A DNA stretch of 64,000 bases from CAZCTC01 sp964501335 (GTDB lineage: Bacteria > Chloroflexota > Anaerolineae > B4-G1 > SLSP01): positions 5,619 to 69,618 of the forward strand of contig CAZCTC010000041.1 in the NCBI GenBank assembly GCA_964501335.1, written 5' to 3'. The notes under the pieces are model-generated. The model searched no databases, was not told where the DNA came from, and saw nothing but the letters and a program-made list of their open reading frames with translations. Position numbers and translations under genes: made by a program. This document shows, one piece after another, positions 48,351 to 57,500 of the stretch (position 1 is its first letter; each line of letters starts with the position of its first letter).

Positions 48351-49253
48351 ATGTCATTCAAGAAAGTTGCTCTGGTGTTTTTTGGAGTTGTTGGTTTGTT
48401 GGTCCTGGTCGGAGCTGTTCTGATGCTGGCGCCGAAAGAGGTTCGTGTAGAAAGCGATGTCGTTTACGGCGTTGCAGACGGTCAGTCGTTGCTGCTCGAT
48501 CTTTATTTCCCGCCGGCAGATCCGGTTGCTGACTGGATGGAGGAACGGCGCCCGGCGTTGTTGATGGTCCATGGCGGGGGATGGGCGAGCGGTGATAAAT
48601 CCGATTTCTCTGATTCTGCGCGCGATTGGGCCAGATTGGGCTATGTTGTCGCTACTGTGAATTATCGTCTGGTTAAAGATGACACCAATCTTTATCCGGC
48701 TCAACTGGACGATGTGCAGCGGGCGGTGCGCTGGCTGCGGTTTTATGCGGCGGAGTATCGTATCGATCCTGAGCGGGTGGGCGCTATCGGTGTCTCGGCG
48801 GGCGGGCATCTCGTGTCGCTATTGGGGACAATGGATACGCGGGACAATTCCGATCCGATGCTGGCTGATTATTCCAGCCGGGTGCAGTGTGTAGTGTCTA
48901 TGTTCGGTCCCGGCGATTTGACGGTGGAATTCCCGCGAGAGCCCGATGATATAGAGTCGGTGGTGGCCGCCTTGATCGGAGCCTCGCGAGAGGAAGTCCC
49001 GGAACTTTATCAAGCGGCTTCTCCCATTTTCCATATCGATGAGGAGACGGCGCCTTTCTTGATTATAGCGGGGGAGCTGGATACGCTGGTGCCGATCGAT
49101 CAGGCCCGGCGGCTCGATGCGGCGTTGCGGGAAGCCGGGATCGAATCGACGCTGATAGAATTTGCCGATGAGGGGCATGGGGTCGAAAAACCGGAGAATC
49201 AGGCGGAGTTCGGCGAGGTGCTCTATGCCTTTCTGACGCGCCATTTGAAATAG
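48351..49253 (+). CDS. Secreted or membrane-anchored alpha/beta hydrolase (esterase)
   Basis: The start was set at ATG 48351 (MSFKKVALVFF), with AACGGAG upstream; the open frame begins at 48279. It has 300 residues, a signal-anchor (residues 5-26), then an esterase fold of the HSL/BD-FAE type: MVHGGGWASGDKS (oxyanion HGGG), VGAIGVSAGGH (nucleophile GxSxG), an Asp in LDTLVPIDQA and a His in EGHGVEKPENQ. It probably hydrolyses ester bonds outside the membrane. A bidirectional hairpin follows. Confidence 0.88.
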   Translation: MSFKKVALVFFGVVGLLVLVGAVLMLAPKEVRVESDVVYGVADGQSLLLDLYFPPADPVADWMEERRPALLMVHGGGWASGDKSDFSDSARDWARLGYVVATVNYRLVKDDTNLYPAQLDDVQRAVRWLRFYAAEYRIDPERVGAIGVSAGGHLVSLLGTMDTRDNSDPMLADYSSRVQCVVSMFGPGDLTVEFPREPDDIESVVAALIGASREEVPELYQAASPIFHIDEETAPFLIIAGELDTLVPIDQARRLDAALREAGIESTLIEFADEGHGVEKPENQAEFGEVLYAFLTRHLK

Positions 49254-49273
49254 CGCCTGATTATGGGAGATTG

Positions 49274-49310
49274 TACAAATCGCGCCCGGCATTGCCGGGC
49301 GCGATTTGTA
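49274..49310. terminator. Bidirectional terminator-like palindrome between convergent genes
   Basis: TACAAATCGCGCCCGGCA followed by its complement: an 18-bp stem with essentially no loop. It lies between the esterase (plus) and the FN3/cohesin gene (minus). Confidence 0.7.
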
Positions 49311-49332
49311 TAAGAGGATCGCAGCTGTGGCT

Positions 49333-52300
49333 TCAGGGACGGGCGACGATCGGCAGGTAGAGCAGATAGCTGGTCTTGATTTCCAGTTCGCTGTTCGTCT
49401 GGACCGTGAGCGATTGGATAGCGCCGCTGGGATCGGTAATGCGGCTGTCGTTCAGGGTCAGAGCGGTGGGGCCGTTCTTGATGGCCCGGAAGGTCAGGGT
49501 GACCAGTGTGCCGTTGCCGGTGGCTCCGGCTGCGGTGGGAGAAACCGAGTAGGCGCCCAGATTAATATGTCCGGTGGCCTGATCGAGGGCGGCGGGCAGG
49601 AACTCTGCGGTGCGGCCGCTGCTGCCCAGGAAGGCGCCGGGAGTGACGGAGACCAGCTCCAGTGCCAGTGGATCATAGGCGACTTCACTTTCAAAGGCGC
49701 CGAGGTTGAAGGCGTTTTGGATGTTGACCTGGACCTCGAAGGTCTGATCCGGAGCGACGGGCACCTGCGGCAGGCTGAGAGCGAGGTTGGCCGGGCCGCC
49801 CATGATTGTCTTGAGGATGGCACGGTTCAGCAGGGTGGAATGCCATTGACCGGCTACAATCTGGATGTCGCTGATATCGATTTCGTTGTTGTGGTTGATA
49901 TCGTAGCAGAGTTCATAGCTGGGACTGCCCCAGGCGGCATTCCAGCGATTGGCGATGTTCTGGATATCGCTGATATCGACCTCTCCGTTGTTGTTGAAAT
50001 CGCCGATCCGGCCGCCGATATTGATGATGCTGTTGGTGCTAATGACATCCAGCAGATTGCCGGCGATATCGGTGATCTGGCTGTTGTAGAAGGAGATGCC
50101 GGCAGCGCCGACTGCCAGCGGGCGTACCTGCAGGTAGGCGATTACGCCTTCACCTTCGGGGCCGGGAAGTGTGGGCGATACTTCACTGCGGCTGAAGGCG
50201 CCGAAGCTGACCGTGCCGCTGATGGGATCGATGATCGGGCCTAACATCGAGACGGTGCGGCTGGTGCTGCCCAGGAAATCACCCAGGACGACCCCATCGA
50301 TGGCGAGGAGGGTGGGATCGTAGGCGATGTTCAGGTCGAAAGCACCCAGGTTATGGGCATTGGCGATTTTCACGGCGACGCTGATGGGGGCATTGGGCGT
50401 AATGATGCCCGTCGTGGTGATCGGCTCGAAGTAGAGTTGTGCCGTATTGGTCACGATGTCCGCAATGGTGACGGTAATAACATTGCTGTAGTCGGAAACC
50501 TGACTGGAGTTATAAGCATTGATGCGATAGAAATAGGTCAGACCCGGATAGACATTGTAATCGGTGTACCAGTAGTAATTCTCGGTCACGGTGGCAATGG
50601 GGGTCCAGCCCAGAATACTGGTGCTGTATTGGGCTGTGGCACGTTCCAGGTGGAAGCCTATCACGTTGGAATTGGGATTGCTCCAGTAAAGCTCGGCAAC
50701 GTTTGAGTAATGCGCGGTGGTGTAGAGGGAGGGCGGAAAGAGGGTGGTGTTGGTGGGCGGTACTGTGATGCCGGCAACGTTGCTGTAATCTGAAATGCTG
50801 GTGCCGGTGAAGGCGCTTACCCGATAGAGATAGGATTTCCCGGGTTGCACGTTGGTATCCGTATAGACCGTGCGGGTGTTGGTGATGACGGCGAGCCGGG
50901 TCCATTGGGTGGAAGTATAGTTCTGTGTGGCGCGATCGATGTAGAAGCCTACCGTTGGGCTGTTGGGGTTGGCCCAGTAGAGCATGACCGCCCGCGTTGA
51001 GATCAGAGTGGCATAGAGGTTGTAAGGCGGCAGGATGGTGGTGCCGGTGGCGGGCAGGGTTACGCCGGCGATATTGCTGTAATTGGAGGTGCCGGTCGTG
51101 TTGTAAGCGCGTACCCGATAGAGATAGGTGGCGCCAGGTTGGACGGCGGTATCTGTGTAGAGCGTGCGGGAGCTGGGCAGCGTGGCTACCAGATTCCATT
51201 GGAGGGTGCTCGAAATTTGCAGCGCCCGTTCCAGATAGAAGCCGGTTTCATTGGTATTGGAGTCGTTCCAGAAGAGATTGACCGTGTGTGAATTCCGCAC
51301 GGTGGCGGTGAGGTTGTAGGGCGGCTGAAGGTTGGTCCCGGTGATGGTGGCGCTGGCGACATTGCTGTAGTCTGAGACGCCGTAATGGTTGTAGGTCCTG
51401 ACTCGATAGTTGTAGATGTAGCCGTTTTGGACATTGGTGTCGGTATAGACCCTGATTGTCCCGGTCAGGACGGCGATGAGGCTCCATTGGGTGGGGGTGT
51501 AATTATGGGTTTGTCGCTCCACATAGAAGCCGATGGCATCGGGGTTGGAATCGTGCCAGAAGAGATTGACCGTGCGTGAGTTCTGGACGGTGGCGGTGAG
51601 GTTGTACGGAGGCAGGAGATGGGTTCCTGTCGCGGCTACGGTGACTGTTGCCACCGTGCTGTAATCCGAAGCGCCGTAGGTGTTGAATAGACTGATTCGA
51701 TAACCATAGGTCGCCCCGGGCAGCACATTGGTATCGGTGTACCAGGACCAGGCTGAGGTATTGGTCAAAACGGCGATGCGGCTCCATTGCGTGGTGGTGT
51801 AGCCGTAAAGAGCGCGTTCTACATAAGCCCCCAATGCGGTGGGGGTGTTGGGATCATACCAGGAGAGATTGATGGTGTTAGAGGTGTAGGAATTGGCGGT
51901 AAGGTGCTGGGGCGCAGTGAGTGGGAGGCCCGTAATGGTGATGTTGCTGATGTTGCTATAGTTGGAATAGAGATTATTGGTGACGTTATAGGCGCGGATG
52001 CGATAGGAGTAAGTGCCGGAGACCACACTTGTATCCGTATAGACCTTGATCGTTCCGGTGATGACCGCCAGGTTACTCCATGTGTTGGAAAGAGAGTTGC
52101 TGCGTTCCAGGTAATAGTAGATCTGAGTGGTCGGACTGTAGGTCCAGGAGAGTCGTACGGCGCGTGAAGTCGAGAGCGTGGCGGTGAGGTTGGTGGGGGC
52201 CGGAATTGTGGTGCTGCCGGTTACCGTGATGATAACTATATAGCTATAGTCGGAGACTGAAGTGCTGGTGAAATGGCGGGCGCGGTAGAGATAGGTGTTC

Positions 52301-52968
52301 CCAGGGATGAGATGGGTGTCGGTATAGGAATTCCAACCGCTATAGGGGGAGGTGCGAGTCATGATGGAAGACCACTGGGGATTGGTGTTGGTGTAGGGAG
52401 CTCGTTCAATGAAAACCATCACGGGAGAGGTGTTGGCATTATACCAGAGCAGATTGACGGTGCCGGAGCTGGGAGAAGTGACCGAGAAATATTGGGGAGC
52501 TGAGAGGGTGGTGTTGGTGGGTGGGACGGTCACGGTTGTGACGTTGCTGTAGTTGGAGGCCGTATAGGAGCTATAAGCGGACAGCCGGTACAAATACATC
52601 TTTCCGGGTTGGACGGTGGTATCGGTATAGCTGAGGGTGGGACTGTAGAGAAGGGTGATGGTCATCCATTGGGTAAAACTATATTCAGAACTGGTGCGTT
52701 GGATGGCATAGCCTACGGTGTCGGTATGCGGTCGGTTCCAATTCAAGGTCACGGTTGTCGAATTATTGAGATTGGCGGAGAGGGTTGGTGGGTAGAAGTT
52801 GGTTCCCGACATGGGTGCGGTTACCTGGAAAGCTGCGATCGGCGCGGCTTCGGTCCGGGTCGGCAGAGCGGCGTCGCCGTTCTGGGCCATGACGAACTGC
52901 ACGGCGAAGAGCGACCCGATCAGGGTCAAAATTAAGACGGCAAAACGTTGGATTGGAATTCGTTTCAT
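49333..52968 (-). CDS. Secreted FN3(x8)-cohesin-dockerin-cohesin protein
   Basis: A 1211-residue protein with a signal peptide (residues 8-28). Eight fibronectin-III repeats of about 98 residues (about 52-836) share L-W...Y-x-x-ER...W...YTDT-V-PG-YLYR-x-x-Y-x-SDYSNV. Then a cohesin-like domain (about 838-982), a dockerin with two calcium-loop repeats (DFNNNGEVDISDIQ and DINHNNEIDISDIQ, about 983-1042), a second cohesin-like domain (about 1056-1197) and a tail YLLYLPIVARP. Cohesin and dockerin normally hold multi-enzyme complexes together. GGAGGAAAA precedes the ATG. It is divergent from the sigma/CHAT module with a 156-bp shared regulatory gap. Confidence 0.88.
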   Translation of the reverse strand: MKRIPIQRFAVLILTLIGSLFAVQFVMAQNGDAALPTRTEAAPIAAFQVTAPMSGTNFYPPTLSANLNNSTTVTLNWNRPHTDTVGYAIQRTSSEYSFTQWMTITLLYSPTLSYTDTTVQPGKMYLYRLSAYSSYTASNYSNVTTVTVPPTNTTLSAPQYFSVTSPSSGTVNLLWYNANTSPVMVFIERAPYTNTNPQWSSIMTRTSPYSGWNSYTDTHLIPGNTYLYRARHFTSTSVSDYSYIVIITVTGSTTIPAPTNLTATLSTSRAVRLSWTYSPTTQIYYYLERSNSLSNTWSNLAVITGTIKVYTDTSVVSGTYSYRIRAYNVTNNLYSNYSNISNITITGLPLTAPQHLTANSYTSNTINLSWYDPNTPTALGAYVERALYGYTTTQWSRIAVLTNTSAWSWYTDTNVLPGATYGYRISLFNTYGASDYSTVATVTVAATGTHLLPPYNLTATVQNSRTVNLFWHDSNPDAIGFYVERQTHNYTPTQWSLIAVLTGTIRVYTDTNVQNGYIYNYRVRTYNHYGVSDYSNVASATITGTNLQPPYNLTATVRNSHTVNLFWNDSNTNETGFYLERALQISSTLQWNLVATLPSSRTLYTDTAVQPGATYLYRVRAYNTTGTSNYSNIAGVTLPATGTTILPPYNLYATLISTRAVMLYWANPNSPTVGFYIDRATQNYTSTQWTRLAVITNTRTVYTDTNVQPGKSYLYRVSAFTGTSISDYSNVAGITVPPTNTTLFPPSLYTTAHYSNVAELYWSNPNSNVIGFHLERATAQYSTSILGWTPIATVTENYYWYTDYNVYPGLTYFYRINAYNSSQVSDYSNVITVTIADIVTNTAQLYFEPITTTGIITPNAPISVAVKIANAHNLGAFDLNIAYDPTLLAIDGVVLGDFLGSTSRTVSMLGPIIDPISGTVSFGAFSRSEVSPTLPGPEGEGVIAYLQVRPLAVGAAGISFYNSQITDIAGNLLDVISTNSIINIGGRIGDFNNNGEVDISDIQNIANRWNAAWGSPSYELCYDINHNNEIDISDIQIVAGQWHSTLLNRAILKTIMGGPANLALSLPQVPVAPDQTFEVQVNIQNAFNLGAFESEVAYDPLALELVSVTPGAFLGSSGRTAEFLPAALDQATGHINLGAYSVSPTAAGATGNGTLVTLTFRAIKNGPTALTLNDSRITDPSGAIQSLTVQTNSELEIKTSYLLYLPIVARP

Positions 52969-53124
52969 CTTTTTCCTCCAAAAAATAAATAGGGTCTCAT
53001 TGATAAAGACCCGACAACTTAATCTTAATTACAGTTTTGGGTGAAGGATTTTCCGGTATTTTTAATTCCGGTTAAAATTGAAAAATTATCGAGGTTTGAA
53101 AGTTTGTGTTTCCAGGAGTTGTTG

Positions 53125-53709
53125 ATGACCAAACGAACCGATCAGGAATGGATTCACCAGCTAAAGCAGAACGATACCCTGGCCGTTGAGGATCTCTGGC
53201 TCTTGCTTTACCAAAACGCATTGACTCTTTCGCGCTATTCTTTGACCGATTACGATGTAATGACTCAGGAATCGTTGGCGCATGAAGCTACTTTACAGGC
53301 TTATCTTCGGTTAATCCAGTCCGGTGTCTATCATTATAATTTTGGCTGTCCTTTTTCCGCTTTTTGCCGGGTGGTGTTGGTCAATGAATTGCGTCGCGCG
53401 CTCAGTCGCCAGCCGGCGGTGGAAGAGGAATTTAATGATGAACAACATGATCTGCCGGCTTCGACGGTTGAAGTCGATCCTTCTCCTGATCTGATTTTGC
53501 AAAAGTTGCGTCCCTGTCTGGATCAGCTGCCCTCCAATGAGCGAGAGATCCTCGAAAGTGTCCATTTAAAGGATGAAGCTCCTCAGATTGTGGCCGACCG
53601 GCTGAAAATTACGCGCAATTACACCAATGTGCTGGCCCATCGGGCGCGTTTGAAGGTGCAAAAGTGCCTGAAAAAGCGAGGATACAATGTTTCAGAGGAT
53701 CTTTTGTGA
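53125..53709 (+). CDS. Sigma-70 family (ECF-like) RNA polymerase sigma factor
   Basis: The start is ATG 53125 after CAGGAG; the frame runs back to 53041. It has 194 residues. Region 2-like: VEDLWLLLYQNALTLSRYS...ESLAHEATLQAYLRLIQSG...CPFSAFCRVVLVNELRRAL. Region 4-like: LDQLPSNEREILESVHLKDEAPQIVADRLKITRNYTNVLAHRARLKVQKCLKKRGY, a winged-helix -35-binding module. It heads a plus-strand run: anti-sigma-like protein, C25-like propeller protein, then TPR-CHAT protein. TTCCGGT occurs twice upstream (53052, 53068), which might be a self-recognised element. Confidence 0.88.
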   Translation: MTKRTDQEWIHQLKQNDTLAVEDLWLLLYQNALTLSRYSLTDYDVMTQESLAHEATLQAYLRLIQSGVYHYNFGCPFSAFCRVVLVNELRRALSRQPAVEEEFNDEQHDLPASTVEVDPSPDLILQKLRPCLDQLPSNEREILESVHLKDEAPQIVADRLKITRNYTNVLAHRARLKVQKCLKKRGYNVSEDLL

Positions 53710-53802
53710 AAAGTCTATAGCTTCGCGTGAAATGCGAAACGATAAACAAAAAGGCTGTAATTCTTCCCGGCTTTCAGGGTCTTTATAAGTAGGAGTGTCC
53801 AA

Positions 53803-54480
53803 ATGAACCTTTTATCTAAAACCCGTTGTCTGGTCGATGCGGTTTTTGCGGCCCGTTTTGATGATATTCAATGTGATGAAGCGCAGCTGTTAATTGCATT
53901 GAGCACATCTGAAGGGCTGGTGGATCTGGAATCTCAACAAGAATATCCGTCGCTGTGGCGGCATCTGGATATTTGCGCGGATTGTGCGGGAGAATATCGA
54001 ATGACGTGGCTGTTGGCGCAGTTGGAGGCTGCCGGGAAACTGGTGGTTCCGGCTCAGGTTCCGGCGCGGCCGGGAGTGAGTCGCTCGGTGCCCTCTGATC
54101 CCGGCCGACTTTCTGCGCCGGTGATTTTTGCCGGGTTCGGGATGGCGACGGGAACGCCGGCTCGCGGTCAGACGGAGGATGCCGTTGTTCAAGAGATTAT
54201 GCTCATTCCGGATCGCCTGAATCTATGGCTTGATCTGTTGCCGCATGAAGGCGGGCCAGATCTGCGCGACCTTCTTTGTACCGCAGCGGCTGTGGGTGAG
54301 GCGGAGCAGTTGCTTTGGGAAGGCTCTCCGGTAGCGTTGTTTCTGGAGGGGGCTTTGATTATGGAGAAGGTGTTGGATGATTTGGGGGATGTGGCCTTTC
54401 CAGGGCTTAAACCGGGAGCCTATACTTTGCAACTGACTCTGGCGGGGCAACTTTACACTATTCCTCTTTATATTCCTTGA
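53803..54480 (+). CDS. Zinc-finger anti-sigma-like protein
   Basis: A 225-residue soluble protein. An anti-sigma zinc motif H-x3-C-x2-C is present as H54, C58, C61 in HLDICADCAGEY, after a helical N-terminus. The rest has Pro/Gly-rich linkers and a C-terminal beta-rich domain (about 125-225, ending LTLAGQLYTIPLYIP), with no membrane segment. It starts 93 bp after the sigma gene. It probably binds and inhibits that sigma factor. The C-terminal domain could sense a signal, perhaps by proteolysis, but this is inference. Confidence 0.72.
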   Translation: MNLLSKTRCLVDAVFAARFDDIQCDEAQLLIALSTSEGLVDLESQQEYPSLWRHLDICADCAGEYRMTWLLAQLEAAGKLVVPAQVPARPGVSRSVPSDPGRLSAPVIFAGFGMATGTPARGQTEDAVVQEIMLIPDRLNLWLDLLPHEGGPDLRDLLCTAAAVGEAEQLLWEGSPVALFLEGALIMEKVLDDLGDVAFPGLKPGAYTLQLTLAGQLYTIPLYIP

Positions 54481-54501
54481 GGTTTGCGGCGAGGTCCTCT
54501 A

Positions 54502-57500
54502 ATGACAAATGTAAAGCGTTGGTCCCGGCTTTTGATTGCCTGTGGTATAGCGTTGGGGATGTTAAGCTTTTTTTCTTTTCGTCTTGCGGCGCAGTCGATA
54601 CCCTTTTTGCAGAGCGCCAGCCCTGAAGATCCTATCGGCGATCCCTGCGGGGCCGGCGAGTTATTGTTCCCGGATGCGATCTGTCTCCATGGCAGTGTGG
54701 CTTTTGTCGGGGCTGACGGCAATCCGGTTTACCTGAACGGTGTGGTGCTTACGGCGACTCTGGGCGACCGGCAGGTGACGGGGACAACGTTCGTTCATCC
54801 TCAATGGTTAACTCCGACTTTTGGCCTCGATATTCGTACGCTGGCTCCCGGTTTTTTGCAGCCCATTACCCTGACTGTTCGGATTAGAGATCTGTTGATC
54901 GAACGACAGGTGCTGATCAACCCTGATTTTGCCACGCGCAATCAGGAATTCAACCTGTGGGTGTCGCCGGGGGGCGGGGGAGTACTGGCTTCTCCGCCTC
55001 TTTGGGGGTATGTGACCGATTTTGCCGCCGGCGGGCCTGTGACTCAGGCGTTGGTGACGGTGGAACGGGGCGCTGTGGTGCTCACGGCGACGACGGCTTT
55101 TACGGCTACGGATCCTCAGCCGATCTATTATTTCACAGCGGAACAGCTGGCTTTGTTGCAGGCGGGGATTTTCGATCCGATTACCCTGACGGCGCAGTAT
55201 GGCGGCGATGTGGATCGCCGGGTGGCGGTGCTCAATCGTAATTCGGTGCAGGTGAATTTTGCGACGGGGTGGCGGTGCGATAGTTTCAATCCATTGCCGC
55301 AGACCGGCGGCGGGCATGGCATGCCTCAGACGGGTGGGGGCCATGGGATGCCCAATATCGGTTGTTTTTGGGGGTATGCCGTGGTAGACGGTCAGCCTCA
55401 GCCGGGTGTGATGGTGCAGTTGGAAATCAGTGGGACGACCTATGTCGGCAAGACGGAACTTTATCCGGGTGAAACGCAGCCGCGTTATGGGATTGTGGTT
55501 TGGGATGCCTTGAACCTCGATGGGGCGAGCCTGACGCTGACGGCGATTTACAGCGGGGTGGTGGTTACCCGGCCGACGACGGTGGCGCTGGATCCGGCTC
55601 TGAGTCAGCGTTCGGATATGGCCATTGGGCTGGCCTCTCATTCTCTGGCCTCCTTTGGGGGCGCGGAGCCGGTTCAGACAGTGTTGGTGGAGGGCAATGA
55701 TCTCTGGTTTGGTACGGAGAACGGGCTGGTGCGTCGGCGGTTGACGGACGGCAATGTTACCCGTTTTTGGGCGCCGAATGGACCGGCGGGAACGGCAATC
55801 TATGCCGTGGCCCGGGATGCACAGGGCGCTTTGTGGGTTGAAACCGAGCGCGGACTCAGCCGGTATGCGTCTAATGAGACGGTCGCCTGGACGAACTTCT
55901 TTACTGATAGTGTGACCTTCAGTTTGACGATGCATGCTTTGGCGGTGGCGCCGGATGATTCGATCTGGGTGGGGGCGCGGGGATGGCTGGCCCACTATTA
56001 TTTTACAGGGAGCGCGCGAACCTGGGAGACAATTACGTTGGGATCGGAATTGTGGAATGCGGATGTGCGGGCTCTGGCAGCGGCTCCGGATGGTTCGTTA
56101 TGGATAGGATTGGGGAATCCGGGCGGATTGGTTCACTATCGGCCGGGCATGTTGTCACCGTGGGAAGTTTTCACATCGGTGCACGGATTGCTGCCTGGTC
56201 CGGTGCAGGCGTTGGCTCTGGACAGTGCCGGGACGGTATGGGCCGGTTCGGCCGTGGGGGTCAGCCGTTATGATCCGGCGTTGCGTTCCTGGCAAACCCT
56301 GACGACGTTCCTCGGACTCCCTTCGGCCAATGTGCAGGATCTTACTGTGACCCTGGAAGGTGTGCTCTGGCTGGTTACGCCTGAGGGGGCGGTGCGTTAT
56401 GATCATCGCAATGGGTATCCTTCCTGGCAGATTTTCACGCCGGACCATGGCCTGGCTGGTGGAAATCTGACCGCTTTAAGCGTGGTCAGCGATACAGAAG
56501 TCTGGTTTGCCACGGCTGCCGGCGTGAGCCGTTATCGTAGCACTGAACTGCCCGTTTGGGAAACTTTCGGAGCAACCCGTGGGGAGTTAGGCGCGGTGAA
56601 AGTGATGGTACCTCAGGTCAACGGCTCGATCTGGTTCGGGACGGCTAACGGCGTCAGCCTTTACCAGCCCGAGAATCAGCCGCAACGGGTGATTACTCCC
56701 ACCTGGTTGGGTTTGTTTGACAATCAGGTTACGGCGCTGGCCGCCGAGAATGACGGATCTCTCTGGGTGGGAACGGCTAACGGCGTTTTGCATTATTGGT
56801 ATGGGACGGAACCTGCCTGGCAACTCTTCAATCAATCTTCGGGCGGGCTGCGCTCTGACGATATCCGTTCCATTCTGGTAGCCGATGACGGTGCTGTGTG
56901 GTTCGGCGGGGCCGGGGGAGTCAGTCGCTATCAACCGGCACAGGAGCCGGCGTGGAGTAATTACGATTTTGTGACGCATTCGCCGGACAATTTCGTCAAT
57001 GTGATGGTGCGGGGTCCAGAAGGTTCTCTCTGGTTCGGTATGAATGACGGCGTGATGCGATATGCTCCGGGTGAATTGTTGCCCTGGCGTTTCTTTACCC
57101 TTCCCGTGAGCAGTGGGGAAATCATTACTCCCGTTTCGGTGCAGTCGCTGGCGACGGCTTCCGATGGTTCGATCTGGTTGGGGAGTGCGCCGTGCGGTCT
57201 CTATCACTATTTTCCCGGAGATTTGATGATTCGAGAGAAGATCCAGTGTCCGGCGATCTGTGCGACGACAGCCTTTTCGGTTGTGAAGTCGCTGGTGACG
57301 GAGCCGGGCGGGGCGGTGCTGGTCGGTATTGGATCGACGGCGAGTGGGGCGACGGAGGGCTGTCTTTTTCGTTATCATGCAGAGGGCGATGCGACCTGGG
57401 AATTATTGACGGGAGCCGGGGAAATCGCCCCCTATTCCGGCGGGGGGGTAGCGCGGAGTGCTGACGGTTCACTCTGGTTCAGCACAGAGGGCGGCGTGCA

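Noticed and set aside
55290..55350. LPQTG sortase-type motif in the propeller protein
   Set aside because: It lies about residue 264, far from the C-terminus and not followed by a hydrophobic helix; it is part of the PQTGGGHGM tandem repeat.
54808..55995. 395-residue minus-strand open frame inside the propeller gene
   Set aside because: It is Arg/His/Pro-rich with no recognisable domain and opposite a strong coding frame with clear repeats; a shadow of codon usage.
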